Assembly: GCF_032477075.1 (NCBI RefSeq)
Contig: NZ_JAWDXO010000004.1
Span: forward strand, 1-64,000
Length of the DNA: 64,000 nt
DNA from: Fusobacterium sp.
GTDB taxonomy: Bacteria; Fusobacteriota; Fusobacteriia; Fusobacteriales; Fusobacteriaceae
Direction: 5' to 3'
Part shown: piece by piece, positions 12,501-20,200 of the stretch
Layout: every line of letters begins with the position of its first letter
Numbering within the stretch: the first letter of the stretch is position 1
Notes under the pieces: model-generated
What the model was told of the DNA's origin: nothing
Database searches by the model: none
Seen by the model: only the letters and a program-made list of their open reading frames with translations
Translations under genes and position numbers: made by a program

Positions 12501-13415
12501 CATTGTTCCTATCCAGCTGACTGTAGTTTCATTTGCTGTAATTTCTATCCCAGATGATGAATAACTGATGAAGTTCATAGCTGCTATTCCTTGATTAACA
12601 TTAAATTGAGTTGCTGTTCCTTGCCCAAATCCTGTTCCCTGAAATGTAATATTTATAGGAGTCAGTACTGTAACCTCTGGTGTAGTAGGCGTTGCTGGTT
12701 TTTCAGGTGCCATAATAATTACAGGTTCATATCCTTCAGGAGCAATTGGAGTTGCTACTATAATATTTTTCTCAGTTGGTGCAATTGGAGTTGTTATTGG
12801 TGATGGTGTTACTGCTATTGTATCAACTGCACTTGGTGTTACCACATTTACAGTTACCCCATTTGGTACTGTTGGAAGTGTGACAACAGGTTGATTTATT
12901 GTTAAAAAATTAAGCTGAAATCTCTCAATCTCATGTGGACGTTCTCCTATAGTAATTTTTGGAATTAAAGCATTTATCATAATATCAGGTCTAACATCAA
13001 AATAACTCAATCCTGCCAATTTTACTTTTGTACTAGGCTCGTGAGTTTCTTTATTAACATGTGATCCTACTACTACTCCATTTCCCTCCACAACTTTATC
13101 TTTTCCTAACCTATCATTTACTTCTTTTTCATAGTATTTATTTACTTCTCTTATTGTCTCTGCAAATTCTTTACTTGTTCTATCTTTTGACTTTCCATTT
13201 TTTAAATATTCAAAATTAAAAAAGAATTGATAATTTTTATCTTCTTTTTCTTTTATTTGTTCTTCATTTATCTGATAATTATTTTTAATATCTGTATTCT
13301 CTAAAGCGAAACTTATTACTCCAGTTATTAGAAAAGTTACGAATAAAGAAATTGAAAAACTAACTTTTCTTTTCAGAACATTTTTTAAATTTTTTTCAAT
13401 TTCATTTTTTCTCAT
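3519..13415 (-). CDS. Giant type V autotransporter adhesin, 3298 residues
   Basis: This is a surface-exposed autotransporter. ATG 13415 follows AAAGGAGGA. Residues 1-37 form the Fusobacterium-type charged extension plus signal peptide (MRKNEIEKNLKNVLKRK, then a hydrophobic run ending ISFA). Residues about 38-180 are charged and helical, followed by a Pro/Thr/Val-rich segment (about 180-250). The passenger (about 260-2950) is a very long beta-helix-like array of Gly/Asn-rich units repeatedly carrying GIGIY, VGIY or GIYAEN. The last 330 residues form the outer-membrane beta-barrel and end in NYKF with a terminal Phe, as barrel proteins do. Size is near RadD and Fap2 of F. nucleatum, but identity with either cannot be claimed. 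The frame is fully intact over 9.9 kb. It appears monocistronic, with a terminator just downstream. Confidence 0.93.
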   Translation of the reverse strand: MRKNEIEKNLKNVLKRKVSFSISLFVTFLITGVISFALENTDIKNNYQINEEQIKEKEDKNYQFFFNFEYLKNGKSKDRTSKEFAETIREVNKYYEKEVNDRLGKDKVVEGNGVVVGSHVNKETHEPSTKVKLAGLSYFDVRPDIMINALIPKITIGERPHEIERFQLNFLTINQPVVTLPTVPNGVTVNVVTPSAVDTIAVTPSPITTPIAPTEKNIIVATPIAPEGYEPVIIMAPEKPATPTTPEVTVLTPINITFQGTGFGQGTATQFNVNQGIAAMNFISYSSSGIEITANETTVSWIGTMTAGGNSNLPSNSSYTFSAFNTFISDVSDHNVDVTGNYTMKSTATTRFPMFVSLNPYEVGRSSSADKTFDFKGTLTLYGVSSGSNGGILGFEHQLLAGGPSGTTNIPNNTNGNTTSILKNSGTIDLHEGYNMIGIMIDTEYINNNQNSYFRKRPQTRNDGIIKISAGAYKSIGIDFGYYRVHNTANLRGPNSDVYLGNIEIDGQQSYGYRQKYYGNQYYDMTTFNGSNGIIKVRGSQNVGISIAEGMSTGDPISNASGMQIQVGGSQNIGFLRNSNTSATNNTAIVLDSTKLGNTFDFLPTATQSTLIRSDINEIILDKNLTLTAAGIKNSVMQAGDTGTVTLNTGRIISADMDQFYVLSAGDFLSSTGAKVQNRGTIILGGDQSIGIAVATGNSGVNSGNISYTGNKGTGIYNLGTFDITAGTLSADGQESGVLFNKNGTVNITGGIVSVNTSNGATGIYSDAGIINSTIGSNLTISVDDITNTKTKGIAIYAENGATVNLQGVKIDAKESAAGVASSGTSTHIDLQGAELKYSGNGYAAYSDGAGTINLSDANLVLAGKATGVELDLLSPKVTLNNTTITMMSDEATVANLKNTTGLITSNLKTLILNSLGTGINVVDGFDGVTTFNKYKIATVDGGNLTFDANMDKYNQNDTSDGYFYSRRFLGQRLNLTVNAGITVTGSTDTAYAGTYFNNQVVGLEMNSSTSATSATDAQINLLANSKVIADRTDAGNGAIGLYMNFGKIDIANGASVEVEKVTGGGNVVNSKAVGVYAVNGSTISNAGDITVGGNQSIGILGMAYREKPVGTPIVGEFGTGGIFADQGKVNITNSKNITLDGTGTVGIYADNNNALGTKADTAITNTAAGIITVGDSTASNAAIGIYGEKATISNLGTISVGDGGVAIYAKEGTEITNLGTLDLGDDAVGVMTDGKSDITATSVTLTSNGVGNTIRAGILYKGTGTETKNINMAIDASAFNKGIAVYVEDMSVVSTGTLDIGQDGVGIFVKGSTANTGTNKSNINLVASKTGAIGMYSKRGNLVNDTTGVINLNDLTQTAIYGEGTNTKVLNNGIINLNVNGAKGIYIKDGATAEINGNNIAFIGNTSIGTYAENAVVKIKNNISFAQNNENKNMFIYGKGATVEIDAGRVMTVNGMTPATTPGNKTVGIYLENAGTGSTFMSNTTGQLNVINEAVGIYSKGNNNLNVNITATGEKTIGTFIESASTISGTATARGATVVGAVGVYANGGAVTVGSGGLALNTDLGKGTGMYLTNGAYASGGAITVNNTATGTKNIGLYYSKGTSSSTVTNGSAINLIGNDSIGIYAADGITMANNTNITSTSGRTGNIASYAGGGSQLTSSGTITMNDNDSIGIYVEEGRGINSGAIVMNGVASTPTTSVVGMAAEAKVGKTAAAENASGGTITAGANLGMYVGGAGASSGRNAGTISAATGTGVYVDGVANNFNGTGGTISAGKIGMYLKDTGTNKIIAGALNIGSGGVGIYGENAEIDFAVITAGTGVIGVAAKDNTVISGNVTVDDDSIGVYVLDNTVILDGITVITGVENSRIPIGIFYKDTVGITSLSNVNIDAKDGIGVYLGNDTGIPSGVTLAFNGHLKTENGVGIYVPKYASLTAGNTTIDINGGTGIYIDEGTANLALGGNLIFNFGANGGIGIFNNGGNMTVGNNAVINGMGSFGVAKNGSWYSTGNFSVGEKTAGLLGEYDNSMLSPQNITNTGVINVFFGGIGLAAIVGPTSPTFGVNIINTGTITSSGQSSNNNLAIGIYSEVADIVNSGNITVGSYGIGIYTNAGTTPVSIQNDNINLIGVDGIGVYIKGATDGFTTNNINSATAGNTGVVLEGTAGNINLGTIALGDESIGVIAVYGTNATVNGNISVGDRSDTRNSVGIAVSLGTTLTIDPAAQISAGINGIGIYAETAATTVNIGDIGKVSVGDNGIYVYSEGAGINFTGNLLVKNQIGIVADGGSINASNSSITVQDGGIGIYVKEIVPSFGTTTIDIHSGREDRYSIGVYYDSVPLIGTAPTITDTGDYTIGMMMNNSTGVTPYGFTIGNVGSHKIGLAAKGNSTLTVGGDITVNGDNNIGNYGENSSITVNGDILIGNSSEDNELKKSSIGSYLKTGVYKGTGSLTVGNYGIGVYAEKLETGSTITQTGSDMSVGKHGVGIFASGDSEVKLVMNNKIAISSENSVGVYTENVDSSVNGNMDIGSDSSIGILSLGTGNINYSGNIDIADKNTAASAGIYKIGGTGIITVSGDWNIGISGYGIYAQQQTAATAKALDSITINNNADMTLGTSAIGIFSEGNNKVNNFGNIKVGATNTNGDPSNLEKHENSVGIYLAGGSTGLNTTSGNITVNYEHSVGVYVTGLGTSFINEGIINIDNGGIGILVQNKGTAENKGTINLGSGLSSSGVSSLGMAAYNGGTIFNSGTVNVDKGTGIYVGSGAAITNTGTINVNNGIGVEGKGTLVNSGTINVTGSGTPISTSETSENLGSVVIKPDGTIYINDKYVAIGGTLTTLSSIVVKGAYVDVTTKTPLFNASNITGEVKILPNFALTGNGISYEIKGFVNTASGTVDGNKLSAVTSPMFVSKITDKGDLVIAKVPYADLTIGSQYDALDKGLDNILRNSNGIGRDADILKGLNSYLDGLPEENFAVETERKIAQTRGDIYATIQRRMQDINRAFDNSFYEMESSNNFTDDSNKFSVIYTDGNYKDGTTGIDDYDYKVIGLMYMKEKEDSETGDKYGYTLGFAGSKFKFKDDGGSKEDVYSLRAGVHRVKNLSEEHKVSWLTRAELGYDRHIAKRKLALHKAYENKGEYNTYSVSLDNKLNKVIHKDTEKELNVYGELNLEYGKVGSFTEKAGSKGGLEVRVKDNDYLSAEVGIGLKGKQRIYAKEQVSVRVIGDVKYAYELGDNYDGNKAKLKNGDEGYYSLITPEKKKGAVIGKIGIAIEKENHMGVTFEVEAANEQHRKDTSIRYGVRFNYKF

Positions 13416-13680
13416 AAAAATCCTCCTTTTATCTATGTTTGGTATAAAGATATACTAAATTAAACTTCTATTCCTTTATTTTTAAAGGCTAAATTTATAT
13501 TTTTAAAATTCATACAAAAATATAGTTTAATAAGAATATATCAATACATTGCTTTAAAGATTAATATATTAAAAATACTAAGAAGGTATGATATTTGTAT
13601 TTCATTTGATACAAAATGTGATATTAAAATATAATTTTTAAAAATAATAAATAACTATATTAAGTAAAAGAAGGAAAATA
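13416..13680 (-). promoter_or_regulatory. Upstream region of the giant autotransporter gene
   Basis: No consensus promoter stands out. A 7-bp inverted repeat, TTTGTAT (13594-13600) with ATACAAA (13609-13615), could be an operator. I found no long inverted repeat like the one at 20790-20950. Confidence 0.3.
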
Positions 13681-13712
13681 AAAAAAGCTGAAAATTAATC
13701 CAGCCTTTTACT
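13681..13712 (-). terminator. Terminator of the YczE-like gene
   Basis: On the minus strand AAAGGCTG pairs with CAGCTTTT across an AT loop, followed by a T-run (A-run at 13677-13686 on the plus strand). Confidence 0.6.
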
Positions 13713-13719
13713 TTAAATT

Positions 13720-14379
13720 TTAAAAAAATACTTTTTTTAAATGAACAACCTCTTCTTTAATATTTCTATGTTTTAATTCTTTTAAGTCTATATCATAAAA
13801 CTTGAAAATATATGCAAGTGAAATTCCTAACCCTAAAGCTGTTACTATTGTTCCTACTCCTAATTTCCCCCCTAGTATCCATCCTATTGAAAAAGCAAAT
13901 ACCTCTATACAATTTTTTACCATTCCTACAGAAATATTTGTCCGTTTTGTAAGTATCTGTAAAAAACCATCCCTTGGACCACATCCCATTCCCTGTACCA
14001 TATTTAAAAATGTTCCATAAGCATAAAAGAATATTCCCACTATCAAAAGCAATATTCTATATATAATTGATTGCTCTACTGGAATGAAATCAAGATATAA
14101 TATTAAATCCATAAAAATTCCTATACTCAAAAAATTTAATACAGTTCCCAACCCTATTGGCTGCCCTAAAAAAATATCTACTGCAACTATCATTATTCCT
14201 AGACCAATACTTGCCTGACCTATTGTTATTCCTATTGTTTTAGATATTCCTTGATGAAGAACATCCCATGGGGATAAGCCTAAATCTGATTTTAATATCA
14301 ATATACATCCAAAAGCACACATAAACATTCCGCTTATCAGTTTTCCATATTTCATAATTTCTTTTTTTCTGCTGTTCAT
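13720..14379 (-). CDS. YczE/YyaS/YitT-family membrane protein
   Basis: A 219-residue integral membrane protein with about five hydrophobic segments. ATG 14379 has GGGGGAAG 5 bp upstream, which favours it over the internal ATG at codon 9. The family signatures are visible: KSDLGLSPWDVLHQGIS near residues 29-45 and GMGCGPRDGF near 131-140, the paired half-repeats typical of this family. Members are predicted transporters, often controlled by GntR-type regulators, but the substrate is not established. No regulator gene is next to it. A small IR (TACATT / AATGTA near 14500) lies upstream. It stands alone with its own terminator. Confidence 0.8.
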   Translation of the reverse strand: MNSRKKEIMKYGKLISGMFMCAFGCILILKSDLGLSPWDVLHQGISKTIGITIGQASIGLGIMIVAVDIFLGQPIGLGTVLNFLSIGIFMDLILYLDFIPVEQSIIYRILLLIVGIFFYAYGTFLNMVQGMGCGPRDGFLQILTKRTNISVGMVKNCIEVFAFSIGWILGGKLGVGTIVTALGLGISLAYIFKFYDIDLKELKHRNIKEEVVHLKKVFF

Positions 14380-14615
14380 CTATCTTCCCCCAAATTAAAA
14401 CCTTTAATTGTTATCATACTATATTTTTTTAATTATTTCTACAAATTTCTTCTGTTTGAGTTAAAAAATATAGAAATATAACATTTGTTTCATTTTTAAT
14501 TACATTCAAAATGTATCTCATTAAACAATCAAATTATTCAAATTGATATATAATCTTCAAAACCTATATCAACATTAAAAGAATAAACTTTTTCTTTAGA
14601 ATCTTGACCTAAATA
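14380..14615. other. Intergenic, no gene seen
   Basis: AT-rich spacer upstream of the YczE-like gene; only a weak palindrome near 14500. Confidence 0.35.
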
Positions 14616-14643
14616 AAAAATACACAAATGACTTGTGTATTTT
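14616..14643 (-). terminator. Rho-independent terminator
   Basis: TACACAA (14621-14627) pairs with TTGTGTA (14633-14639), extended by A/T pairs; on the minus strand it is followed by TTTTTTA. It lies downstream of the small membrane protein gene. Confidence 0.65.
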
Positions 14644-14701
14644 CATTGAAACATATTTTAAATATATTATCAAAAATAAGAACTTCTTTAATATTCAGCT
14701 G

Positions 14702-14908
14702 CTAATATTTCATTATCATTGACAAAATATAAAAGAAAGCGGAAATACCAAGCAGTAAAATCAGTAAAAATATTCCTAAAGCTATTAACATTACTTTTTT
14801 AAGATTCTTATTTTTATTTATTATCCAAAATACAAAAGAAAATATAAAAACTATAAATGAAATTAACAAAAGTATAAAATAATCAAGAAATATATTAGAT
14901 GCAAACAT
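14702..14908 (-). CDS. Small two-helix membrane protein, unknown
   Basis: A 68-residue frame with a clear ribosome site (AAAGGAGT, 5 nt before ATG 14908). It has two hydrophobic helices (about residues 8-28 and 38-63) separated by a short basic loop, NKNKNLKK. I do not recognise a family. The gene stands alone between a terminator and the unknown gene at 14994. Confidence 0.6.
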   Translation of the reverse strand: MFASNIFLDYFILLLISFIVFIFSFVFWIINKNKNLKKVMLIALGIFLLILLLGISAFFYILSMIMKY

Positions 14909-14993
14909 TTTTACTCCTTTATCAAAACTTTAATAATTAAATTATATCAAAGAATCAGCCATATCTAATCCCTTTATTTTTTATCTTAGTGTT

Positions 14994-15329
14994 TTATCGG
15001 ACTTTATTTTTTCTTTCTAATTTATCTTTTAATTGCGAATTATTTAAAACCTCTCTCATTGATTTCAAATGTTCTTTACTTGCAGCTTCTAGCAAATACA
15101 TTGTTGATCTAGTTTCTATGATTATCAAATTTCCTGTCCAAAAAGATTCATTAATTTTAATTTTTATAATTTTTTTTATATCAATAACATCACTTTTTCT
15201 TTTTCTAAAAAATAAAACTCCAAATCCCCAAGTCAATATCCACTTTAATGTTAATTTTTGTTCACAAATCAAGTTGTCATTCTCTAAAAATTTCAATTCT
15301 GATACGCAATGAATAATCTTTCTCTCCAT
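14994..15329 (-). CDS. Uncharacterised 111-residue protein
   Basis: I chose ATG 15329 because the GGGAGAG ribosome site lies just in front of it and inside the longer frame that begins at 15341. The protein has no signal peptide. One short hydrophobic patch (LKWILTWGFGVLFF, about residues 27-40) is followed by a basic FRKRK and then an alternating hydrophobic pattern that could be a beta-rich fold of the PH-like sort seen in some bacterial membrane-associated proteins; that is a guess. The C-terminal 30 residues are helical and strongly charged. Confidence 0.5.
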   Translation of the reverse strand: MERKIIHCVSELKFLENDNLICEQKLTLKWILTWGFGVLFFRKRKSDVIDIKKIIKIKINESFWTGNLIIIETRSTMYLLEAASKEHLKSMREVLNNSQLKDKLERKNKVR

Positions 15330-15630
15330 AATCTCTCCCATTATTTTAATATTAGAACTAGATTATATCATGTTTTAAAAGCAAAACCTATATCTCCTTG
15401 TTTTAGTTCCTCACTTCTTCAGCTTTTTTTATATCTTCTTATCTAAATAATATATAAAAAAATATATTAAAAATTAAAACATTTGCCAACAAATAATGAA
15501 AAAATAATCTTTAATAGTATAATTATTAACTAATATTTATTTTTTTAGAAACATCTTGTTTTTTTATAGTATAGTATTTTTTATTAAAATGAGTTATCAT
15601 AATTATATAAAACCTAAAAGGAGAAAATTT

Positions 15631-16003
15631 ATGAAAAAATTTTTATTTGTATCAATTCTATCTTTTTTATTTTCATTTAGTTTTTCATTGAGTGAAGAAA
15701 TAAAAAGAGAAGAAATACCTCAGGAAACCGCTCATATTGATTCTACACTTCCAGAAGAGGGTGAAACAAAATACAATATGCCATTTTCAGCATTATTTGA
15801 AAAAAAGGAGAATATTATTATAGTAAAGATAAAGTATGTTTAAGTTTAGGAGGTTTTTTTACATTAACCCTTGGTGATACTAATAAATTTATTGGTGATA
15901 ATGTTCGTATCAATGGAAAAATATTGATGAAATAGCAAAAGGGACCTTTACAATAACTAAAATAAAAAATATTTATATAATGACAGAGGAATCTGGAAAA
16001 TAA
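15631..16003 (+). pseudogene. Small secreted protein gene with two A-tract frameshifts
   Basis: ATG 15631 follows AAAGGAG. The first 20 residues are a clear signal peptide (MKKFLFVSILSFLFSFSFSL). As sequenced the frame stops at 15841-15843 after 70 codons. Adding one A to the A7 tract 15800-15806 restores a frame continuing KGEYYYSKDKVCLSLGG. Adding one A at about 15917-15921 then continues through NIDEIAKGTFTITKIKN to a stop at 16003. The restored protein would have about 124 residues and a beta-rich periplasmic domain I do not recognise. Both breaks are one-base deficits in A-runs, so decay, slippage or sequencing error are all possible. Confidence 0.6.
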
Positions 16004-16158
16004 GAACTTCCTTCTAGAAATTTTTTTTAAGATATTATTAATAAAAAAATACTTGGGCTTTAACTAGGTTAAAGATTTATAGTTTAGAAGTTTTTAAATA
16101 CATCTATAACATTACCTTTAGAGCATCGTTTTTCATATTGAATAGTAACTTTATTAGA

Positions 16159-16332
16159 TTAAAATTTGTGATATAAACTGTCAATATGGAAAAAGAAGCT
16201 CCCAAGGGAAGGGAGCTTCTTTTCATTTCTTTTATTATTTTTTCTTTTATCATAATAGATTATCACTAATGCTATTACAATTCCTATTATTAAACCAATT
16301 ATTGTACTTTCCTTACTTGCACCTGTTACCAT
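16159..16332 (-). CDS. Small single-helix membrane protein (frame may run past its true end)
   Basis: ATG 16332 has AAGGAG upstream. The first 32 residues make sense on their own: MVTGASKESTIIG, one hydrophobic helix, then YYDKRK. As sequenced, the frame continues another 25 codons straight through the terminator stem at 16191-16223 and stops at 16159. One extra A in the A6 tract (complement of 16238-16243) would give a stop right after KRKK, before the terminator. I infer the real product may be about 32 residues. Family unknown. Confidence 0.5.
   Translation of the reverse strand: MVTGASKESTIIGLIIGIVIALVIIYYDKRKNNKRNEKKLPSLGSFFFHIDSLYHKF
16191..16223. terminator. Strong bidirectional terminator
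   Basis: A 13-bp perfect stem, AAAAGAAGCTCCC (16191-16203) with GGGAGCTTCTTTT (16211-16223), has a 7-nt loop and gives T-runs in both directions. Confidence 0.85.
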
Positions 16333-16487
16333 ATATTTTCTCCTTAAAAATTTCTTATTTATTTTCAATTTGATTATAACATCTTCTTAAATTTATTGTA
16401 ATTATAATTCAATTTTATTTCTAACTCTTTCTTCTCTTCCAAGCCTTCTCTTTTCTTTCAATTTAATCATATGATATTTATTTCTTG

Positions 16488-16515
16488 TTGATATGTGCGT
16501 TATGAATGATATAAT
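16488..16515 (+). promoter_or_regulatory. Promoter of the YjbR-family gene
   Basis: TTGATA (16488-16493) and TATAAT (16510-16515) are 16 bp apart, putting the transcript start about 17 nt before ATG 16539. Confidence 0.6.
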
Positions 16516-16538
16516 ATAAAAAAAGGAAAGGAGAACAT

Positions 16539-17216
16539 ATGCTTTATCAAGGAAAAATATTTAATAACCGAAAATTTATAATAAAAAATCTATTATCATA
16601 TGGATTCACTCAAAAAGAAAAGCAATATATTTACTCAAAAAATTTAATGAATGATACATTTAATTTAATCATAAATATCAAAGAAACAAATGAAATTGAT
16701 ATTAAGATTATAGATACAAAACTTAATGAAGAGTACACTCTAATTTATATCCAAAATATAAGTGGAGGATTTGTTGGAAAGATAAGAAAAGAATATGAAG
16801 AAATTCTTATAGACATTGCTGAGAAATGCACAAAAACTGAAATATTTAAAAGTGGCTATGCAAAAAAAATTGTAATATATATAGCAGAAAAATATAAAGA
16901 CAGCCCAGAATATTTATGGCCTAAGACTCCTAATAATGCTGTTTTTCGTGATAAATCAAGTGAAAAATGGTATGCAGCTTTATTAGAAGTTGAAAAAAGA
17001 AAAGTTGGAATAGATGAAGATGGAGTAATTGAGATTATTGATTTAAAAGCAGCACCAGATAAAATACTTTCTATTGTGGATAATGTTAATTATCTCCCTG
17101 GTTATCATATGAATAAAAAGCACTGGTTCACTATTAAATTAGATGGCTCTATCCCAATTAAAACAATTTATTTATTGATAGATGAGAGCTTTAATCTTGT
17201 GAAGAAAAAAAGATGA
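16539..17216 (+). CDS. MmcQ/YjbR family protein
   Basis: A 225-residue cytoplasmic protein; ATG 16539 follows GGAAAGGAG. The C-terminal half (about 100-222) matches the YjbR/MmcQ domain, a CyaY-like fold with the characteristic ending LPGYHMNKKHWFTIKLDG followed by LLIDESF. Family members are often annotated as DNA-binding, with little direct proof of function. The N-terminal 95 residues are an additional alpha/beta region seen in longer family members. It is a single gene with its own promoter and a shared terminator with the convergent autotransporter. Confidence 0.75.
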   Translation: MLYQGKIFNNRKFIIKNLLSYGFTQKEKQYIYSKNLMNDTFNLIINIKETNEIDIKIIDTKLNEEYTLIYIQNISGGFVGKIRKEYEEILIDIAEKCTKTEIFKSGYAKKIVIYIAEKYKDSPEYLWPKTPNNAVFRDKSSEKWYAALLEVEKRKVGIDEDGVIEIIDLKAAPDKILSIVDNVNYLPGYHMNKKHWFTIKLDGSIPIKTIYLLIDESFNLVKKKR

Positions 17217-17230
17217 TATTTTAAGATAAA

Positions 17231-17260
17231 AAAGACAGAGATTTTACTTTCTCTGCCTTT
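17231..17260. terminator. Bidirectional terminator between convergent genes
   Basis: AAAGACAGAG (17231-17240) pairs with CTCTGCCTTT (17251-17260) with one mismatch; A-runs lie on the left and T-rich sequence on the right. Confidence 0.75.
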
Positions 17261-17273
17261 CTATGCTGCTCTC

Positions 17274-20200
17274 CTAGAATTTATACCCCAATCCTGCTCC
17301 TACTATCCATTCACCTTTTGTTTTATTTTTTCCAGTTCCATTATGAGAATCTCTTTCCACCGCATAAATTCCTTTTACATCGAATAAGACTCCATTTTCA
17401 AGTTCAAGAGTATATTTTGCATTTAATCCTATACTGTGCTCATTCTTATGGGCAACTAAGATATCAAAGTCACTTCCACCTTTAAATCTTCCTGTGATAT
17501 ATTCCTCATCTGCTCCACTAAGCAATCTTGTATAGCTCACTCCTGCTGACAGTGTACTTTTTCCTTTTTCATGTGGTATCACTTTTTTAAGGTCTACTCC
17601 CACTTTAGCTGTTGTATAGTCAAATGATTTTGAATCTGTTTCTATAGCTAAGGCTTTGTTTCCTTCACCTGTTCCATCTTGATTTATGTAAGTATATGAC
17701 AGTGTTCCATATGGTTCTAAGAATAAGTTATTTCCAATATTATGAAAATATCTTCCATTCAGGTAGATATCATATGTCATATCAGAATATTTCTCATCAT
17801 AGCTGTGTCCACCTATTGTTCTTCTATCTGCGTCATACTCTGAGTATTGTATTCCTGCCCCTGCTTTCAGTGTAAGGTTTCCTCTGTAGTTCTCTGCAAA
17901 TATTCCTATATATCCGCTATTTCCCTTTACTCTTGACATTGACAGTTCTGCTTCACTTCTGTTTCCTCCAACTGTTATTCCCAGTGATACATTTTCAGAA
18001 TATCCATATTTACCCAGCGCATAAGCTCCACTAAGTTTCATATCCATATCTGTATCTGCTGTACCTGTATCAAATCCATGATAATTCTGTCCATAGTAAG
18101 TGTCTTTAGTTCCTCCATCTCCATGAGTAAGTCCACCCATTATCATCCATTTATTTAGGTCTGGTCTGAAATCATTCTCTGTAACTACATCTCTGAACAT
18201 TCCCATTGATTTTCTTGACAGTTCACTTGAGAATGAATATGGAGTTTCTGTATAGACATTGCCTAAGTAGCTCATAAGATTTTTAAGCTGTTCCTCATTA
18301 TTTCCATTGTTATAGTCATAATTTTCTCCAAGAAAAGTCATAGCCAATATATTTCTCAACGCATCAATATTTTTTTCATCTGTACTGCTGTATAGACTTT
18401 TATATATTTTATTAAGTGAATCATATCTGCTTATTCTTGGATTTACAATACCGCTTAAATCTGAACCTGCTCCTAAATGAATATAGTCTTTATGGATTTC
18501 TGCCCTGTCTATGATTGAATTTGCTTTCACTTTCATATTTTCAAGTTCTATATTTTCCATATCAACTATTATTTCTCTTCCTATTCCATTTGTTATGAAG
18601 TTTAAAATTCCAGCTTCTTCTGCTGAAGTTCCTTTTATTGTCATTCCATCAGTTCCTGAAAAAGCATGAGCTGCTGTTGGTATGGTACTTCTTGCTGTAT
18701 CATCTTTTTTTAATTTAAGATTTAATACTCCTGTCTGATATACTGTTACTGTATCTGTTCCTGTAACTTTTACATCTTCAAAGAATGTTACATTGTTGTC
18801 TATATTCATATTTACAAATCCAGATATATCATGGAGAATATTTCTACTATCATCAGTTTTTCCATATAGATTAAGAGTATTATTTCCTGTTGATTCCATC
18901 TTTCCATTAACTACTGCATTTCCTTCTAAAGTAACAGCATTATTATCTCCAGATACTGTTATAGCATTACCATTGCTGTTTATAGTGGAATCCCCCTGAA
19001 TAGTAAGAGTATTTCTATCTCCTGATATATTTACAGTACTCTCATCTAAAATTCCTCCATTTACTACTGTGTTATTAAGAGTAAATGTAGACATATCCTT
19101 GTCCATAACTATTGCTGTTTTATATGCATTAACTACACTGTTATTTAATTCATTTCCTATTCCTGTAACTTTAAGAGTATCTTCTATTCCATTTAAGACA
19201 TATCTTTTTTCTGAAGAAATTTCTTCTTTTCGATTATTATCATCATTTGAATCATCATCTGATATAGTTCCATTTTCCAATACTAAACTTTTCATATTAC
19301 TTATTTTAGAATCATCATCTACATCTGCGTTAGTATTTATAATAATATAACCATCTGCTTCATTTTTTTCTCCAAACATATTAACAGAACTATTATCTAT
19401 ATATCCACTTTCATTTGCCTTAAAAATAAGTCCATGATTACTGTATGATGATACTCCTGATACTGTTTCTCTTTTTTCACTTACTAAAAACCCATAGTTA
19501 TTTATTTTCTCATTTCCTGTTAGATTTAAAGCACTGGTAGTTCCAAATATAACCCCTGAATTATTTATATTTGTTGCTAACTCTGGGTTATTACTCCATA
19601 TACCATAACCAGTACCAGCTATACTTCCATTATTATTTATATCCTTTATTGATGAACTATTATCTAAATATATTCCAAAACCTACAGCAACATTATTACC
19701 AGTTATATTTCCACTATTATTTATATCTCCCTCTATTGTTGACTTTCTTAAATATATTCCATAACCAGCACTACCAGTACTAATTCCAGTTATACTTCCA
19801 CTATTATTTATATTTCCCTCTGTTGAATTATTTAAATATATTCCATAACCAGAGCCAACACTACCAGTACCAGTTATACTTCCACTATTATTTATATTTC
19901 CCTTTATTGTTGAACTATTACTTAAATATATTCCAGAACCAGCACCACCAGTACCAACTATACTTCCACTATTATTTATAGCTCCCTTTATTGTTGAACT
20001 ATTACTTAAATATATTCCATAAGCATAAGCACCAGTACCAGTTATACTTCCACTATTATTTATAGCTCCCTTTATTGTTGATCCACTTAAAAATATTCCC
20101 AAACTAATACCAATTCCACTACTAGTAGCACCAATTATACTTCCATTATTATTTATATATCCATCTATTGTTGAACTTTGTAAATATATTCCAGAACCAG

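Noticed and set aside
4858..12803. Many long plus-strand frames opposite the giant autotransporter
   Set aside because: They are shadow frames produced by its repetitive coding; no ribosome sites and Pro/Ile/Val-biased composition.
13594..13615. Second invertible element upstream of the giant autotransporter
   Set aside because: Arms are only 7 bp and 8 bp apart; this is an operator-sized palindrome, not a recombination site pair.
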